From Verrucomicrobia bacterium UBA3214 (GTDB lineage Bacteria > Verrucomicrobiota > Kiritimatiellia > RFP12 > UBA1067): a stretch of 8,079 nt of DNA. The position numbers were made by a program, and so were the translations under genes. A model generated the notes under the pieces. It was not told where the DNA came from, searched no databases, and saw nothing but the letters and a program-made list of their open reading frames with translations. The first letter of the stretch is position 1. The number at the start of each line of letters is the position of its first letter. Of this stretch, positions 1 to 6,013 are shown in pieces. The DNA lies in the NCBI GenBank assembly GCA_002363575.1, contig DEWI01000031.1, positions 985 through 9,063 on the forward strand. Direction: 5' to 3'.

Positions 1-1169
1 ACCTCGGCGTACTTGGCGAGCAGAGAGCGCAGCTTTGCGGCGGCCGCCTTGTGATCCTTGGGAATGATCGCGGATTGGCAGCGGGATACGGACGCGAGAA
101 TATCGATCGCAGGGTAATGGTTCATCTGCGCGAGTTTTCGCGAGAGGATTATGTGCCCATCGAGAATAGAGCGCGTTTCGTCGGCGATAGGCTCCGTCAT
201 GTCGTCGCCTTCCACAAGGACAGTATAGAGAGCCGTGATAGAGCCTTTCGAGGAATTCCCCGCGCGCTCCATGAGCTTTGGCAACTCCGAAAACACGCTT
301 GGCGGGAAGCCGCGGCGCGTCGGCGGCTCGCCGGCGGCAAGTCCGATCTCGCGCTGCGCGCGCCCGAATCGGGTCACGGAATCCATCAAGAGCAAAACCT
401 TTTTGCCGCGGTCGCGGAAAGATTCGGCTATCGCCGTGGCGACATATGCGGCCTTGAGACGCTCCATAGAAGAACGGTCGGATGTCGAAATCACCAGAAC
501 GGATTTCGCCAACCCCTCCGGGCCGAGATCCTTCTCGATGAATTCGCGGACTTCGCGGCCGCGTTCGCCTATCAGCGCAAGTACCGTGACTTCCGCTTCC
601 GTGTTGCGGATGATGGATGCAAGGAGCGTCGATTTGCCGCCGCCGGCCGCGGCGAAGATTCCCATTCTCTGCCCTTCGCCGCATGTGAGCAATCCATCGA
701 TCGCGCGTATGCCCAGCGATATCGGTTTGGAGATGATCGTGCGCTCCAGAGGCGACGGCGGATCGGCATACACCGGGTAGTACCCGTCCGGACGCAGAGG
801 ACCTTTCGTCGCGAAATCGAGCGGCCGCCCCAGACCATCGAGAATGCGGCCGAGGAGTTTCGCGCCCACAGGAACCATCTGCACGCGGCGCGTCGGTATC
901 ACTTCCGTCTCGCCGCTGATTCCGATCATCGTACCGAGCGCGGTAAGCAAGACGGCGTCGCGCGTAAAGCCGACTACCTCCGCCTGGACTTCGTGATCCT
1001 CCCATGGATTGCGCAGAATGCAAATCTCGCCGACTTTGACGCCCGGCACCGACGCCTTGATTATCGTGCCGACGACCTGTATGACCCGCCCCTTGACATC
1101 GATAGGGCGGGTATCTTCGATGGCGCGGTTCAGCACCTCCGGAATGTAGTCAAAGGCTCCTGCGTCCAT
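1..1169 (-). CDS. sctN: SctN, type III secretion ATPase (3' end cut by window edge)
   Basis: Hexameric ATPase at the cytoplasmic face of the injectisome; it detaches chaperones and unfolds substrates before export. The reading frame from the ATG at 1169 stays open to the window edge, giving 389 residues of a family usually about 430-450 long. Visible features are an F1-like N-terminal domain (about 1-95), a Walker A loop AAAGGGKST (173-181), the catalytic-glutamate segment [14 protein letters not shown] (197-210), Walker B LLLMD (259-263) followed by [20 protein letters not shown], and ILASVSR near 357-363, where an arginine finger is expected. The AAAGGGKS loop and surrounding sequence look closest to YscN rather than InvC or FliI. 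The ATG lies 5 nt after the sctL stop, with a GGGGG tract upstream as a modest ribosome site. ATPase and stator genes are adjacent, as their products bind each other. The identification is firm; the missing C-terminus holds the rest of the helical domain. Confidence 0.97.
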   Translation of the reverse strand, partial: MDAGAFDYIPEVLNRAIEDTRPIDVKGRVIQVVGTIIKASVPGVKVGEICILRNPWEDHEVQAEVVGFTRDAVLLTALGTMIGISGETEVIPTRRVQMVPVGAKLLGRILDGLGRPLDFATKGPLRPDGYYPVYADPPSPLERTIISKPISLGIRAIDGLLTCGEGQRMGIFAAAGGGKSTLLASIIRNTEAEVTVLALIGERGREVREFIEKDLGPEGLAKSVLVISTSDRSSMERLKAAYVATAIAESFRDRGKKVLLLMDSVTRFGRAQREIGLAAGEPPTRRGFPPSVFSELPKLMERAGNSSKGSITALYTVLVEGDDMTEPIADETRSILDGHIILSRKLAQMNHYPAIDILASVSRCQSAIIPKDHKAAAAKLRSLLAKYAE

Positions 1170-1174
1170 TTCGC

Positions 1175-1789
1175 CTACCCCCGCGATATATGGCTCTGGA
1201 GGGATTTCTCGATCGCGGCCAGCTGCGTCTCGACAGATGCGTCGGCCACGCCCGCCTCCGTCTCCAGAATGCACGCCGCGCCTTCGAGACGCGCGTCTTC
1301 GACGACGTCGAACGTCTCGACGGACGGGTACTGCACGCGCAACTCGCCAACGCGAGCTTTTACCGTCTCCAGCATATCCGGGGCGACTTTCAGCGTGACC
1401 ATGCGCTGCGTCCTGATCACAGCGGAAAGCGTCTTGCGGACGATTTGCATTATCATTTCCGTATCGCCGATGTCCGAGACTATCGTCCTGAGCGCCTTCA
1501 TGACGATATCCGCCATTTTCTTCTCCACGCGCTCCATGAATACGACGGAGGAATCCACGAGCTCGAGCTTCTGCATCGCGATCTCCATCTTGCCTTCATT
1601 GACGCCATCCTGATAGCCGCGGCGGCGCTCCTGTTCGTAGGCGGCCTTGGCATCTTCGCGGATGCGCGCGGCCTCCGCCTCCGCTCCGGCCATCACCGCG
1701 GCGGCATCAGCGACGATCCCCACTTCAGCGGCCTTGACGACGCGGCGCTCGCCGGCCAGCACGAAATCATTCTTCTTTATCAGCAGCAT
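1175..1789 (-). CDS. sctL: SctL, stator/ATPase regulator (YscL/FliH family)
   Basis: Peripheral stalk protein that links the SctN ATPase to the SctK/SctQ sorting platform in the cytoplasm. The product has 204 residues, close to YscL. The N-terminus MLLIKKNDF is typical of the family. Next comes a charged alanine-rich helix (about 30-57), a GxxxGxxxG motif at G58, G62 and G66 (the glycine repeat known in FliH/YscL proteins), and a C-terminal domain ending with [21 protein letters not shown] (165-185), the usual FliH-like C-terminal segment. The frame is open for another 192 codons upstream, but that stretch lies over sctK and looks nothing like the family, so I take the ATG at 1789, which has GGAGG 10 nt upstream. 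It overlaps sctK by 10 nt, implying coupled translation, and is followed 5 nt later by sctN. Confidence 0.95.
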   Translation of the reverse strand: MLLIKKNDFVLAGERRVVKAAEVGIVADAAAVMAGAEAEAARIREDAKAAYEQERRRGYQDGVNEGKMEIAMQKLELVDSSVVFMERVEKKMADIVMKALRTIVSDIGDTEMIMQIVRKTLSAVIRTQRMVTLKVAPDMLETVKARVGELRVQYPSVETFDVVEDARLEGAACILETEAGVADASVETQLAAIEKSLQSHISRG

Positions 1790-2421
1790 AACGCATACGC
1801 CTCCGGGAACTTGAGTTTGAGCAGCTTGGCAAGACGGGCGCGCGGCGGAGACGGGCGCTGCTTGTCCGCCTGGAATCCCAGCGGAAGCTTCAAGAGCATG
1901 CGCTCGACCACCGCGCGCGGCGCGCCTTCCATATATGCAAGCAAAAGCGAGAATCCCGCCGCCGCGACATCGTCCGGCGCCAGCGACGCGGCATCCTTCA
2001 CGTCGTCCAGCGCGGCGCCGGGGAAATAAGCGGTAAACGAAAAGACCTCCGGATACACGCCGGCGAAAGAGGATTTGAGAGCGCGCACGCGCGCGCCGTC
2101 CATCACCATGCGCAGCGAAGGCGCGCATGCGAGCGCACCCATCCACTTGACGAGATTCTCGAGCGTCGCGCCATCGAGAAGCGCGAGACGGCTGAGATCT
2201 TCGGCGGGGAAATCGTGGAAAAACGGTTTCACCCCGAGGACGTCCAGAATATAGCGCCGCACGCGCGAAGATTGCACCTCGGCTTTGTCCATGCCGATCG
2301 CCGCAAGGCGCGTCGGATGGACGCACGGCGCGAAATCCCACAGGAAATCCCTGACGCGCGGCCAAAGCGCGCCATCGGCCACGAGGGCGCGGGCGCTCTC
2401 GATGTCGATCACGCTATCCAT
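1780..2421 (-). CDS. sctK: SctK, sorting-platform protein (YscK family)
   Basis: Cytoplasmic adaptor joining the inner-membrane ring (SctD) to the SctQ/SctL/SctN sorting platform. The product has 213 residues, against about 209 for YscK. The N-terminal LWDFAPCVHPTRLAAIG (27-43) matches the aromatic-Pro...HPSR/HPTR motif that typifies this poorly conserved family. The rest is mostly helical, with a basic C-terminal helix (ARLAKLLKLKFPEAY). A strong AAAGGAGG lies 9 nt before the ATG. It overlaps the preceding TPR gene by 13 nt and the following sctL by 10 nt, giving the K-L-N order expected for platform genes. Sequence conservation alone is modest in SctK proteins; the motif, length and position together make the call good. 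Confidence 0.88.
   Translation of the reverse strand: MDSVIDIESARALVADGALWPRVRDFLWDFAPCVHPTRLAAIGMDKAEVQSSRVRRYILDVLGVKPFFHDFPAEDLSRLALLDGATLENLVKWMGALACAPSLRMVMDGARVRALKSSFAGVYPEVFSFTAYFPGAALDDVKDAASLAPDDVAAAGFSLLLAYMEGAPRAVVERMLLKLPLGFQADKQRPSPPRARLAKLLKLKFPEAYALCC
1800..1804 (-). promoter_or_regulatory. Shine-Dalgarno of sctL (decides the start)
   Basis: GGAGG on the minus strand, inside the end of sctK and 10 nt before the sctL ATG at 1789. It supports this start over the long in-frame upstream extension. Confidence 0.65.
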
Positions 2422-2750
2422 TGTCTGGCGCCTCCTTTGCGAGATTCGAGGTAGCGGCGCCAGCGCGCCGCACCTTCGCGCTGCCTGCCGGATTCCTTGA
2501 GCGCGCGCGTCTCCAGCACGGCCTCGGCATGGGAAAGTTCAGGAGGGAAATCGGCGGCGCGCAGAATCTCGAGCGCCCTTCCAGGCTCGCCTGAATCAAG
2601 CAGAATCCCGGCAAGCGCGGCCACGGCTACGCCGTCGCGCGCGTCATCCTCGACAAGCGCCTCGCAAATCGCGCGCGCCCGCCGCTCTTGGCCGTGCCGG
2701 ATGAACATCCAGGCGGCCGTATGCATGAATTGCCTCTCTTCTCCTGTCAT
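2409..2750 (-). CDS. Small TPR protein, YscY-like type III chaperone candidate
   Basis: A 113-residue helical protein with about two to three tetratricopeptide-like units: HTAAWMFIRHGQERRARAICEAL, AVAALAGILLDSGEPGRALEIL, and a degenerate third unit ending in an ARWRRYLESRK helix. Length, TPR spacing and the opening segment (RQFMHTAAWMFIRHGQERRARAICEAL) resemble YscY, a cytosolic protein that binds the export substrate YscX and the gate protein YscV. The resemblance is judged from memory, not from an alignment. In Yersinia yscY sits next to yscX and yscV; here the gene lies between sctJ and sctK, so the position does not support the name by itself. It could instead be a second SctG-like needle chaperone or a lineage-specific TPR adaptor. 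The ATG has only a weak GGAAAA upstream, and the last 13 nt overlap sctK. That it is a real gene is well supported; the family is tentative. Confidence 0.75.
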   Translation of the reverse strand: MTGEERQFMHTAAWMFIRHGQERRARAICEALVEDDARDGVAVAALAGILLDSGEPGRALEILRAADFPPELSHAEAVLETRALKESGRQREGAARWRRYLESRKGGARQWIA

Positions 2751-2775
2751 TTTTCCGCGAGCCGCGGCGCGGCGT

Positions 2776-3393
2776 TCAACGCGCCGGCGGCGAATCCCTG
2801 AAAATGGTTACGACGATTTTATCGTACGCGAGGCCTTCGATGGAATTCTTCACGAGACCTTTGATCGCCGGAATGCTATCCGAGAGATCTGCATCCCAGC
2901 GGCTGCGAATCGCGACGGCGGCGGACGACGGCAGCGAATTGCGAGCGAACGGGTCGTTCTCAGGCAGCACGACGTGCACGCGCGCGTCGATGACGCCGTC
3001 TATCCCCGCGATCGTGCGCGACAAATCCTGCGCAAGCGCATCCATGAAGCGTATCCGCTCTTCGGAAGGAGAGGAAATCATGCCCGTCTTCTTGAAGACT
3101 TCGCCTACGCCCTGGAATTCGCGGCGCGGCAGGCCTTTGGATTCAAGCAGATTCACGGCCGCCGCGAATTTCGAATCCATGACCATGACATTCCAGGTGC
3201 CTTCTTCGCCGGGCGTCTTGCGGCATGTTATGCCGGCATCGAGAAGCGCGGCCATCACGAGATTCGCCTGGCGCTCCCCAAGCCCCGCGTGGAGCGTCGT
3301 CTCGCTATCGCAGCCGGCGAGGACGAGCGCGAGCGCAGCCGCGCAGATTCGCGCCGTGAAGGCGCCGCCGTATCTGGTTTTCCTTGCGATCAT
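2776..3393 (-). CDS. sctJ: SctJ, inner-membrane ring lipoprotein (YscJ/EscJ/PrgK family)
   Basis: Forms the periplasmic-side ring on the inner membrane together with SctD. The N-terminus is a lipoprotein signal: basic MIARKTR, a hydrophobic stretch, and the lipobox LAGC with Cys28 as the lipidated residue. Ring-building motif 1 spans about 30-95 (ANLVMAALLDAGI, then the SKGLPR turn). Motif 2 spans about 110-198 and includes IDGVIDARVHVVLPE (131-145) and IKGLVKNSIEGLAYDKIVV, both highly characteristic. At 205 residues it is shorter than YscJ or PrgK (about 245-250) and stops right after motif 2, so it lacks the C-terminal membrane helix those proteins have; EscJ (about 190 residues) also lacks it. 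The ATG has a strong AGGAGG, but only 3 nt away. It sits 27 nt after sctI. Confidence 0.97.
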   Translation of the reverse strand: MIARKTRYGGAFTARICAAALALVLAGCDSETTLHAGLGERQANLVMAALLDAGITCRKTPGEEGTWNVMVMDSKFAAAVNLLESKGLPRREFQGVGEVFKKTGMISSPSEERIRFMDALAQDLSRTIAGIDGVIDARVHVVLPENDPFARNSLPSSAAVAIRSRWDADLSDSIPAIKGLVKNSIEGLAYDKIVVTIFRDSPPAR

Positions 3394-3396
3394 AAT

Positions 3397-3402
3397 CCTC
3401 CT
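3397..3402 (-). promoter_or_regulatory. Shine-Dalgarno of sctJ with unusually short spacing
   Basis: Perfect AGGAGG on the minus strand, only 3 nt before the sctJ ATG; 5-9 nt is usual. No other ATG, GTG or TTG follows early enough to keep the signal peptide, so the start is kept. The short spacing may lower SctJ output or mean that a neighbouring sequence acts as the true site. Confidence 0.6.
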
Positions 3403-3420
3403 GTGCGCAAATCCGCTTTG

Positions 3421-3825
3421 CTACTGGTTCTTTATCAACGTCTGGATTGCGTTGGAAGCCTTGTCGGAGATTTTCGTCACCACCTCCTGCTGGAACGTGA
3501 GATTCATGACGTTGTACTGGAGCTCGACCATTTCTGCGGCGGCCACGGAATGCTCGTTGCGCATTTCCGTCAGCGCGCGAATGCGGTGCAACAGCCCCTG
3601 ATTGTTGATCTTCGCGCTTTGCCATGCAGCGGAAATCTCCGATGCGAACGGCACCGCGCCCGTTTTGTCCACTCCGGCTACGCCCTCCACGGCCATCGCG
3701 GCCTGGAAGCGCTCCACAGCCTGCGGATCGGCGGCGCCCGCGACGCCTTGCGCGCCCTGGGCGAATCCAGCGGTCTTTGGCGCGCCGGCGGCGCGAATCG
3801 CTTCGACAATCATTGATTCAGACAT
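3421..3825 (-). CDS. sctI: SctI, inner rod protein (YscI/HrpB family)
   Basis: Polymerises as the inner rod (periplasmic adapter between the export gate and the needle); it is an early export substrate. The product has 134 residues. The C-terminal half (about 85-134) is the family signature: a helix rich in Q, N and E (LTEMRNEHSVAAAEMVELQYN) followed by LTFQQEVVTKISDKASNAIQ and a terminal LIKNQ. The N-terminal half is Ala/Gly-rich and low in complexity, as expected for a disordered export signal. The frame extends 15 codons further to an ATG at 3870, but I choose the ATG at 3825 (MSESM...) because AAAGGA lies 11 nt before it and it overlaps the end of the sctG-like gene by only 8 nt. sctJ follows after 27 nt. 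Confidence 0.95.
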   Translation of the reverse strand: MSESMIVEAIRAAGAPKTAGFAQGAQGVAGAADPQAVERFQAAMAVEGVAGVDKTGAVPFASEISAAWQSAKINNQGLLHRIRALTEMRNEHSVAAAEMVELQYNVMNLTFQQEVVTKISDKASNAIQTLIKNQ

Positions 3826-4192
3826 CTGAGAGCAAGTCCTTTGCGAGTTGTGCCGCGGCAGGATCGCCATCCTGTCCTGCGGCGAGTTCTAGAGGTGCGC
3901 GCGCTTCCGCGCGCCTGTCGAGGCGGAACAACGCCATGCCTTTGAACGCATGAAGCATCGCAGAATCCGGGAAGCGCCGCAGCGCATCAGAATCTATGTA
4001 CTCCAGCGCGCCTTGGAAATCCTGCATGCTCATGCGGAGGATGGCGTTCGATACCGCGAGCGACGGCTCCGCAGGGCGGAACCGGCCCAGCGCCGCCAGG
4101 ATTTTCGCGGCGGACTGGAAACGGTTCTGCCCTGTAGCCATCAGGGCGATGTTCAACAACAGCCGCGCCTCCTCGCCCGTGAGGTCAAACAT
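3818..4192 (-). CDS. sctG: SctG-like TPR chaperone of the needle protein
   Basis: A 124-residue TPR protein (YscG is about 115). In the Ysc system YscG and YscE hold the needle subunit YscF as a 1:1:1 complex in the cytoplasm and stop it polymerising early. The segment LLLNIALMATGQNRFQSAAKILAAL (about 11-35) has the same layout as the YscG opening helices. Two more TPR-like helical pairs follow (AVSNAILRMSMQDFQGALEYI, then HAFKGMALFRLDRRAEARAPLELA). It lies immediately after sctF, and the start ATG shares one base with the sctF stop (TGATG). No Shine-Dalgarno is visible in front, so translation probably depends on ribosomes finishing sctF, which would tie chaperone to subunit. The name rests on position plus fold-like pattern; the sequence is divergent. 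Confidence 0.85.
   Translation of the reverse strand: MFDLTGEEARLLLNIALMATGQNRFQSAAKILAALGRFRPAEPSLAVSNAILRMSMQDFQGALEYIDSDALRRFPDSAMLHAFKGMALFRLDRRAEARAPLELAAGQDGDPAAAQLAKDLLSDV
3837..3842 (-). promoter_or_regulatory. Shine-Dalgarno of sctI (decides the start)
   Basis: AAAGGA on the minus strand, 11 nt before the ATG at 3825 and inside the end of the sctG-like gene. Its position favours the 3825 start over the in-frame ATG 45 nt upstream at 3870. Confidence 0.55.
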
Positions 4193-4515
4193 CAGCGGAA
4201 GTTGGAGGCGATCGAGTTCATCGCGTCGCCAAGGTTCTTGTTGATGTTCGTCATCGTGGTTAGCGCGAGATTCCAGGTCTGCAAATCATACTGCAGCTGC
4301 TGGAGGTTCGCCTGCACGTCCGGGTGTTCCTGATAGTTCTTGAGCGATTCGTTGAGGCGGTCCTCCATCGTCATGGCGGCGTTGTACAGAGCGTTGTACA
4401 CCGCATCGGTGTGGATGTAGTTGCCGATGTTCCCGCTGTTGACGCGCTGGATGTGCTCGACAGGATCCACCGGTTGCGCATAACCTGTCGTCGTCTCTGT
4501 GACGTATGTAGCCAT
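4192..4515 (-). CDS. sctF: SctF, needle filament protein
   Basis: Subunit that polymerises into the extracellular needle. The product is 107 residues, longer than usual (about 80-87). The C-terminal half carries the family pattern: helix 1 (MTMEDRLNESLKNYQ), the Pro-containing turn EHPD (about residues 63-66), and helix 2 (VQANLQQLQYDLQTW, then NINKNLGDAMNSIASNF). This matches the 'P..P..LA.LQ..I..W.....N' layout of YscF. The extra length is at the N-terminus (MATYVTETTTGYAQPVDPVE), which is polar and threonine-rich. AAAGGA lies 9 nt upstream of the ATG, in an A-rich leader. It sits between the sctE-like and sctG-like chaperone genes, exactly as in Yersinia. No signal peptide is present, as expected for a type III substrate. 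Confidence 0.93.
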   Translation of the reverse strand: MATYVTETTTGYAQPVDPVEHIQRVNSGNIGNYIHTDAVYNALYNAAMTMEDRLNESLKNYQEHPDVQANLQQLQYDLQTWNLALTTMTNINKNLGDAMNSIASNFR

Positions 4516-4564
4516 TTATTTGAGTCCTTTCTGTTCTTCGTTGTCGCCTTGCGGCTGTTGCGTT
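4516..4564 (-). promoter_or_regulatory. A-rich untranslated leader before sctF
   Basis: A 49-nt gap in an otherwise tightly packed part of the operon. On the mRNA strand it is rich in A and purines (AACGAAGAACAGAAAGGACT) with a good Shine-Dalgarno. It contains only a small 3-bp GCC-GCAA-GGC hairpin. An open, purine-rich leader fits a need for high translation of the needle subunit. No convincing -35/-10 promoter is seen. Confidence 0.4.
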
Positions 4565-4807
4565 TTAATTCTGCCCGCCCACCCGGACGGTCAGACGTAA
4601 AATTTTTCTTGCCACGGTGTTGGCGTCCTTTAGGGCCTCGACGCGAGGAAAATCGTCTGGAGAAAGCCCCTGGCGCATGGCTTCGTCGATGCGCTTGTCC
4701 AGCGCGGCGAGGATGGCGTCGTAGGCGTCCAAAGCCTCCAGTCTGCGAGGGCCTGCGAGGGCTTTCTCGATTTCCAGAAGTCGGAGAGGCTCTTTCAAGG
4801 CTTCCAT
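4565..4807 (-). CDS. sctE: SctE-like needle co-chaperone (YscE/EscE/SsaE type)
   Basis: An 80-residue protein predicted to be a helical hairpin: a long helix (about 5-45, ending ALDKRIDEAMRQ), a turn GLSPDDF (about 47-53), and a second helix (PRVEALKDANTVARKILRL). YscE is a hairpin of 66 residues that pairs with the TPR chaperone YscG to cap the needle subunit. Length, helical layout and position directly before sctF agree with that role; at this size primary sequence gives little extra proof. A good GGGAGG lies 5 nt before the ATG, and the start overlaps the end of sctD by 13 nt. The Chlamydia locus has a similar small gene between cdsD and cdsF. The gene is sure; the family is likely. Confidence 0.82.
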   Translation of the reverse strand: MEALKEPLRLLEIEKALAGPRRLEALDAYDAILAALDKRIDEAMRQGLSPDDFPRVEALKDANTVARKILRLTVRVGGQN

Positions 4808-5982
4808 ACGATCCTCCCGGCAGAATTGGTTATCGTCACGGCGTCAGGCTCGATTTTCACGACCACGCCATCGCCGAGCGGCGCGCCCTCGAGAATCCTG
4901 GCGCCGTTCTTCATCACGAGGCAAGGATACGGGCTTGTCAGGATGCCGCAGACGGGAAGCGTTGGCGCCACGGCCTTCGGTTTTTCCGCCGGAATCGGCG
5001 CGGCGACGATGTTGCCCTCTTCATCAAAGGTTTCGCCGGCTTTGAGCTTGGAAGGATCGCCGACGATCTCGACATTGGAGCAATCGAAGCCCGCAAGCTT
5101 CGGGACGTCGGCGGCGAGCGCTTCCAAGGCGCAGCGGAGTTTGCGCGCCTTGCCCGAAAGCGCAGCCACGCGATTGGTGACGCAGACAACGCCAAGGGAA
5201 GACTCGCCTACGAGCGCGAGCGTCTCTTCCACCGCGGCTTTGAGCGACTCGGCATCGGAGAAATCCAGCTCAATGCCAGGCGCGGCGTCGTAAGCGCGCG
5301 CCACGGCCTCGAGACGCGACGCCCGCGTCGCGAAATCGCCCCGCAGCACCGCGCGGCCGTTATGCTCGGCGCGCACAAGCGAACATTCTGCGACGAGCGC
5401 ATCGAGAGCCGCGCTCTTCTCCGCCGCGCGGGAAGCCTCGGCGCGCCGCGCGGCTTCCGCACGCGCCGCCGGCATGAGAGCGACGAAACGCGCGCGATGC
5501 GCCCAGATTGCCAAGATCGCCAGAACGACCAGCACCAAACCGGCGAGAATGCCAAGCGCGCGCACGAGGAACGCGAAACCCCGCCGGCGCGAGACGCTTG
5601 CCGCCTCTTGCGATGGCGCCGTCTTTTCCGGCTCCGGAGCAGGCGCGGCGACAGTCGGTGCTTCCGCTGGGTCTTGCGCCTCGTCGGCCGGCTTGTCGAA
5701 AACAAGCGCCGGCCACGGCGTCCCGGCAGGGCCGAATGCAAGCGACGTCGAGCCATATGCAATCACATGGTACGGCTCCACATGGCGCCTTCCTTCGCCG
5801 GGCGTTTCGATGGAAACGCCATCGGCGGCCGCCTCGATCTGCAAAGCGCCGTCGGGGAGCGTGGGGTCGGCAAGTATGATATCGCAGGCATCGTCCTTGC
5901 CCAGCGTCACGCACAGCCCTTCCACGAGTGCGATTTCCGCGCCCTTGTTGGGTCCTTCGACTATCTTTAGAATAAAGCCCAT
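4795..5982 (-). CDS. sctD: SctD, inner-membrane ring protein (YscD/EscD family)
   Basis: Bitopic protein forming the outer of the two inner-membrane rings, with SctJ, and docking SctK on the cytoplasmic side. The product has 395 residues (YscD about 419). A cytoplasmic FHA-like domain (about 1-95) includes LGKDDACDIILADP (27-40). It is followed by a Pro/Ala/Glu-rich linker (about 97-130), one membrane helix (about 136-160, LVRALGILAGLVLVVLAILA preceded by SRRR, consistent with a cytoplasmic N-terminus), and a periplasmic region of about 235 residues containing BON-like ring-building repeats. It ends in a small beta-rich module (VCGILTSPYPCLVM to the C-terminus). The FHA core lacks the usual Arg and His that bind phosphothreonine, as in other SctD proteins. 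An in-frame TAG 4 codons upstream fixes the ATG at 5982, which has no Shine-Dalgarno. Confidence 0.94.
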   Translation of the reverse strand: MGFILKIVEGPNKGAEIALVEGLCVTLGKDDACDIILADPTLPDGALQIEAAADGVSIETPGEGRRHVEPYHVIAYGSTSLAFGPAGTPWPALVFDKPADEAQDPAEAPTVAAPAPEPEKTAPSQEAASVSRRRGFAFLVRALGILAGLVLVVLAILAIWAHRARFVALMPAARAEAARRAEASRAAEKSAALDALVAECSLVRAEHNGRAVLRGDFATRASRLEAVARAYDAAPGIELDFSDAESLKAAVEETLALVGESSLGVVCVTNRVAALSGKARKLRCALEALAADVPKLAGFDCSNVEIVGDPSKLKAGETFDEEGNIVAAPIPAEKPKAVAPTLPVCGILTSPYPCLVMKNGARILEGAPLGDGVVVKIEPDAVTITNSAGRIVWKP

Positions 5983-5988
5983 GCGATA

Positions 5989-5994
5989 TATCTA
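5989..5994 (-). promoter_or_regulatory. Possible -10 element of an internal promoter at sctD
   Basis: TAGATA on the minus strand ends 6 nt before the sctD ATG, so transcription starting there would give a leaderless or nearly leaderless sctD message. That would fit the missing Shine-Dalgarno. Only 3 of 6 bases match the TATAAT consensus and no good -35 sits at 16-18 nt, so the call is weak. Confidence 0.25.
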
Positions 5995-5999
5995 CAGTT

Positions 6000-6013
6000 T
6001 CGATTGTCGATTG
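6000..6013. repeat. Tandem 7-bp direct repeat upstream of sctD
   Basis: Two perfect adjacent copies of TCGATTG on the plus strand (CAATCGA on the mRNA strand), 18-31 nt upstream of the sctD start. It could be a regulator-binding site next to the candidate promoter or simply chance. Confidence 0.5.

Noticed and set aside
51..1613. Long plus-strand reading frame (520 codons) opposite sctN and sctL
   Set aside because: It is antisense to two well-identified genes, its translation is Arg/His-rich with no recognisable domain, and it crosses the junction of both genes. High GC and codon bias keep such frames open.
1175..2365. 396-codon minus-strand frame as a longer SctL or a SctK-overlapping protein
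   Set aside because: Only the last 204 codons look like SctL. The upstream part reads through sctK in another frame, is Arg/Gly-rich and has no family resemblance; a good ribosome site marks the internal ATG at 1789.
2497..3816. Plus-strand reading frame (439 codons) opposite the YscY-like gene, sctJ and sctI
   Set aside because: Antisense shadow of conserved T3SS genes; no domain, no ribosome site and biased composition.
3421..3870. Start of sctI at the upstream ATG (3870), adding 15 residues
   Set aside because: The added residues are basic and unlike the family, the overlap with the preceding gene would be 53 nt, and AAAGGA is placed for the 3825 ATG instead.
4324..5970. Plus-strand reading frame (548 codons) opposite sctF, sctE and sctD
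   Set aside because: Arg-rich, low-complexity antisense shadow spanning three real genes.
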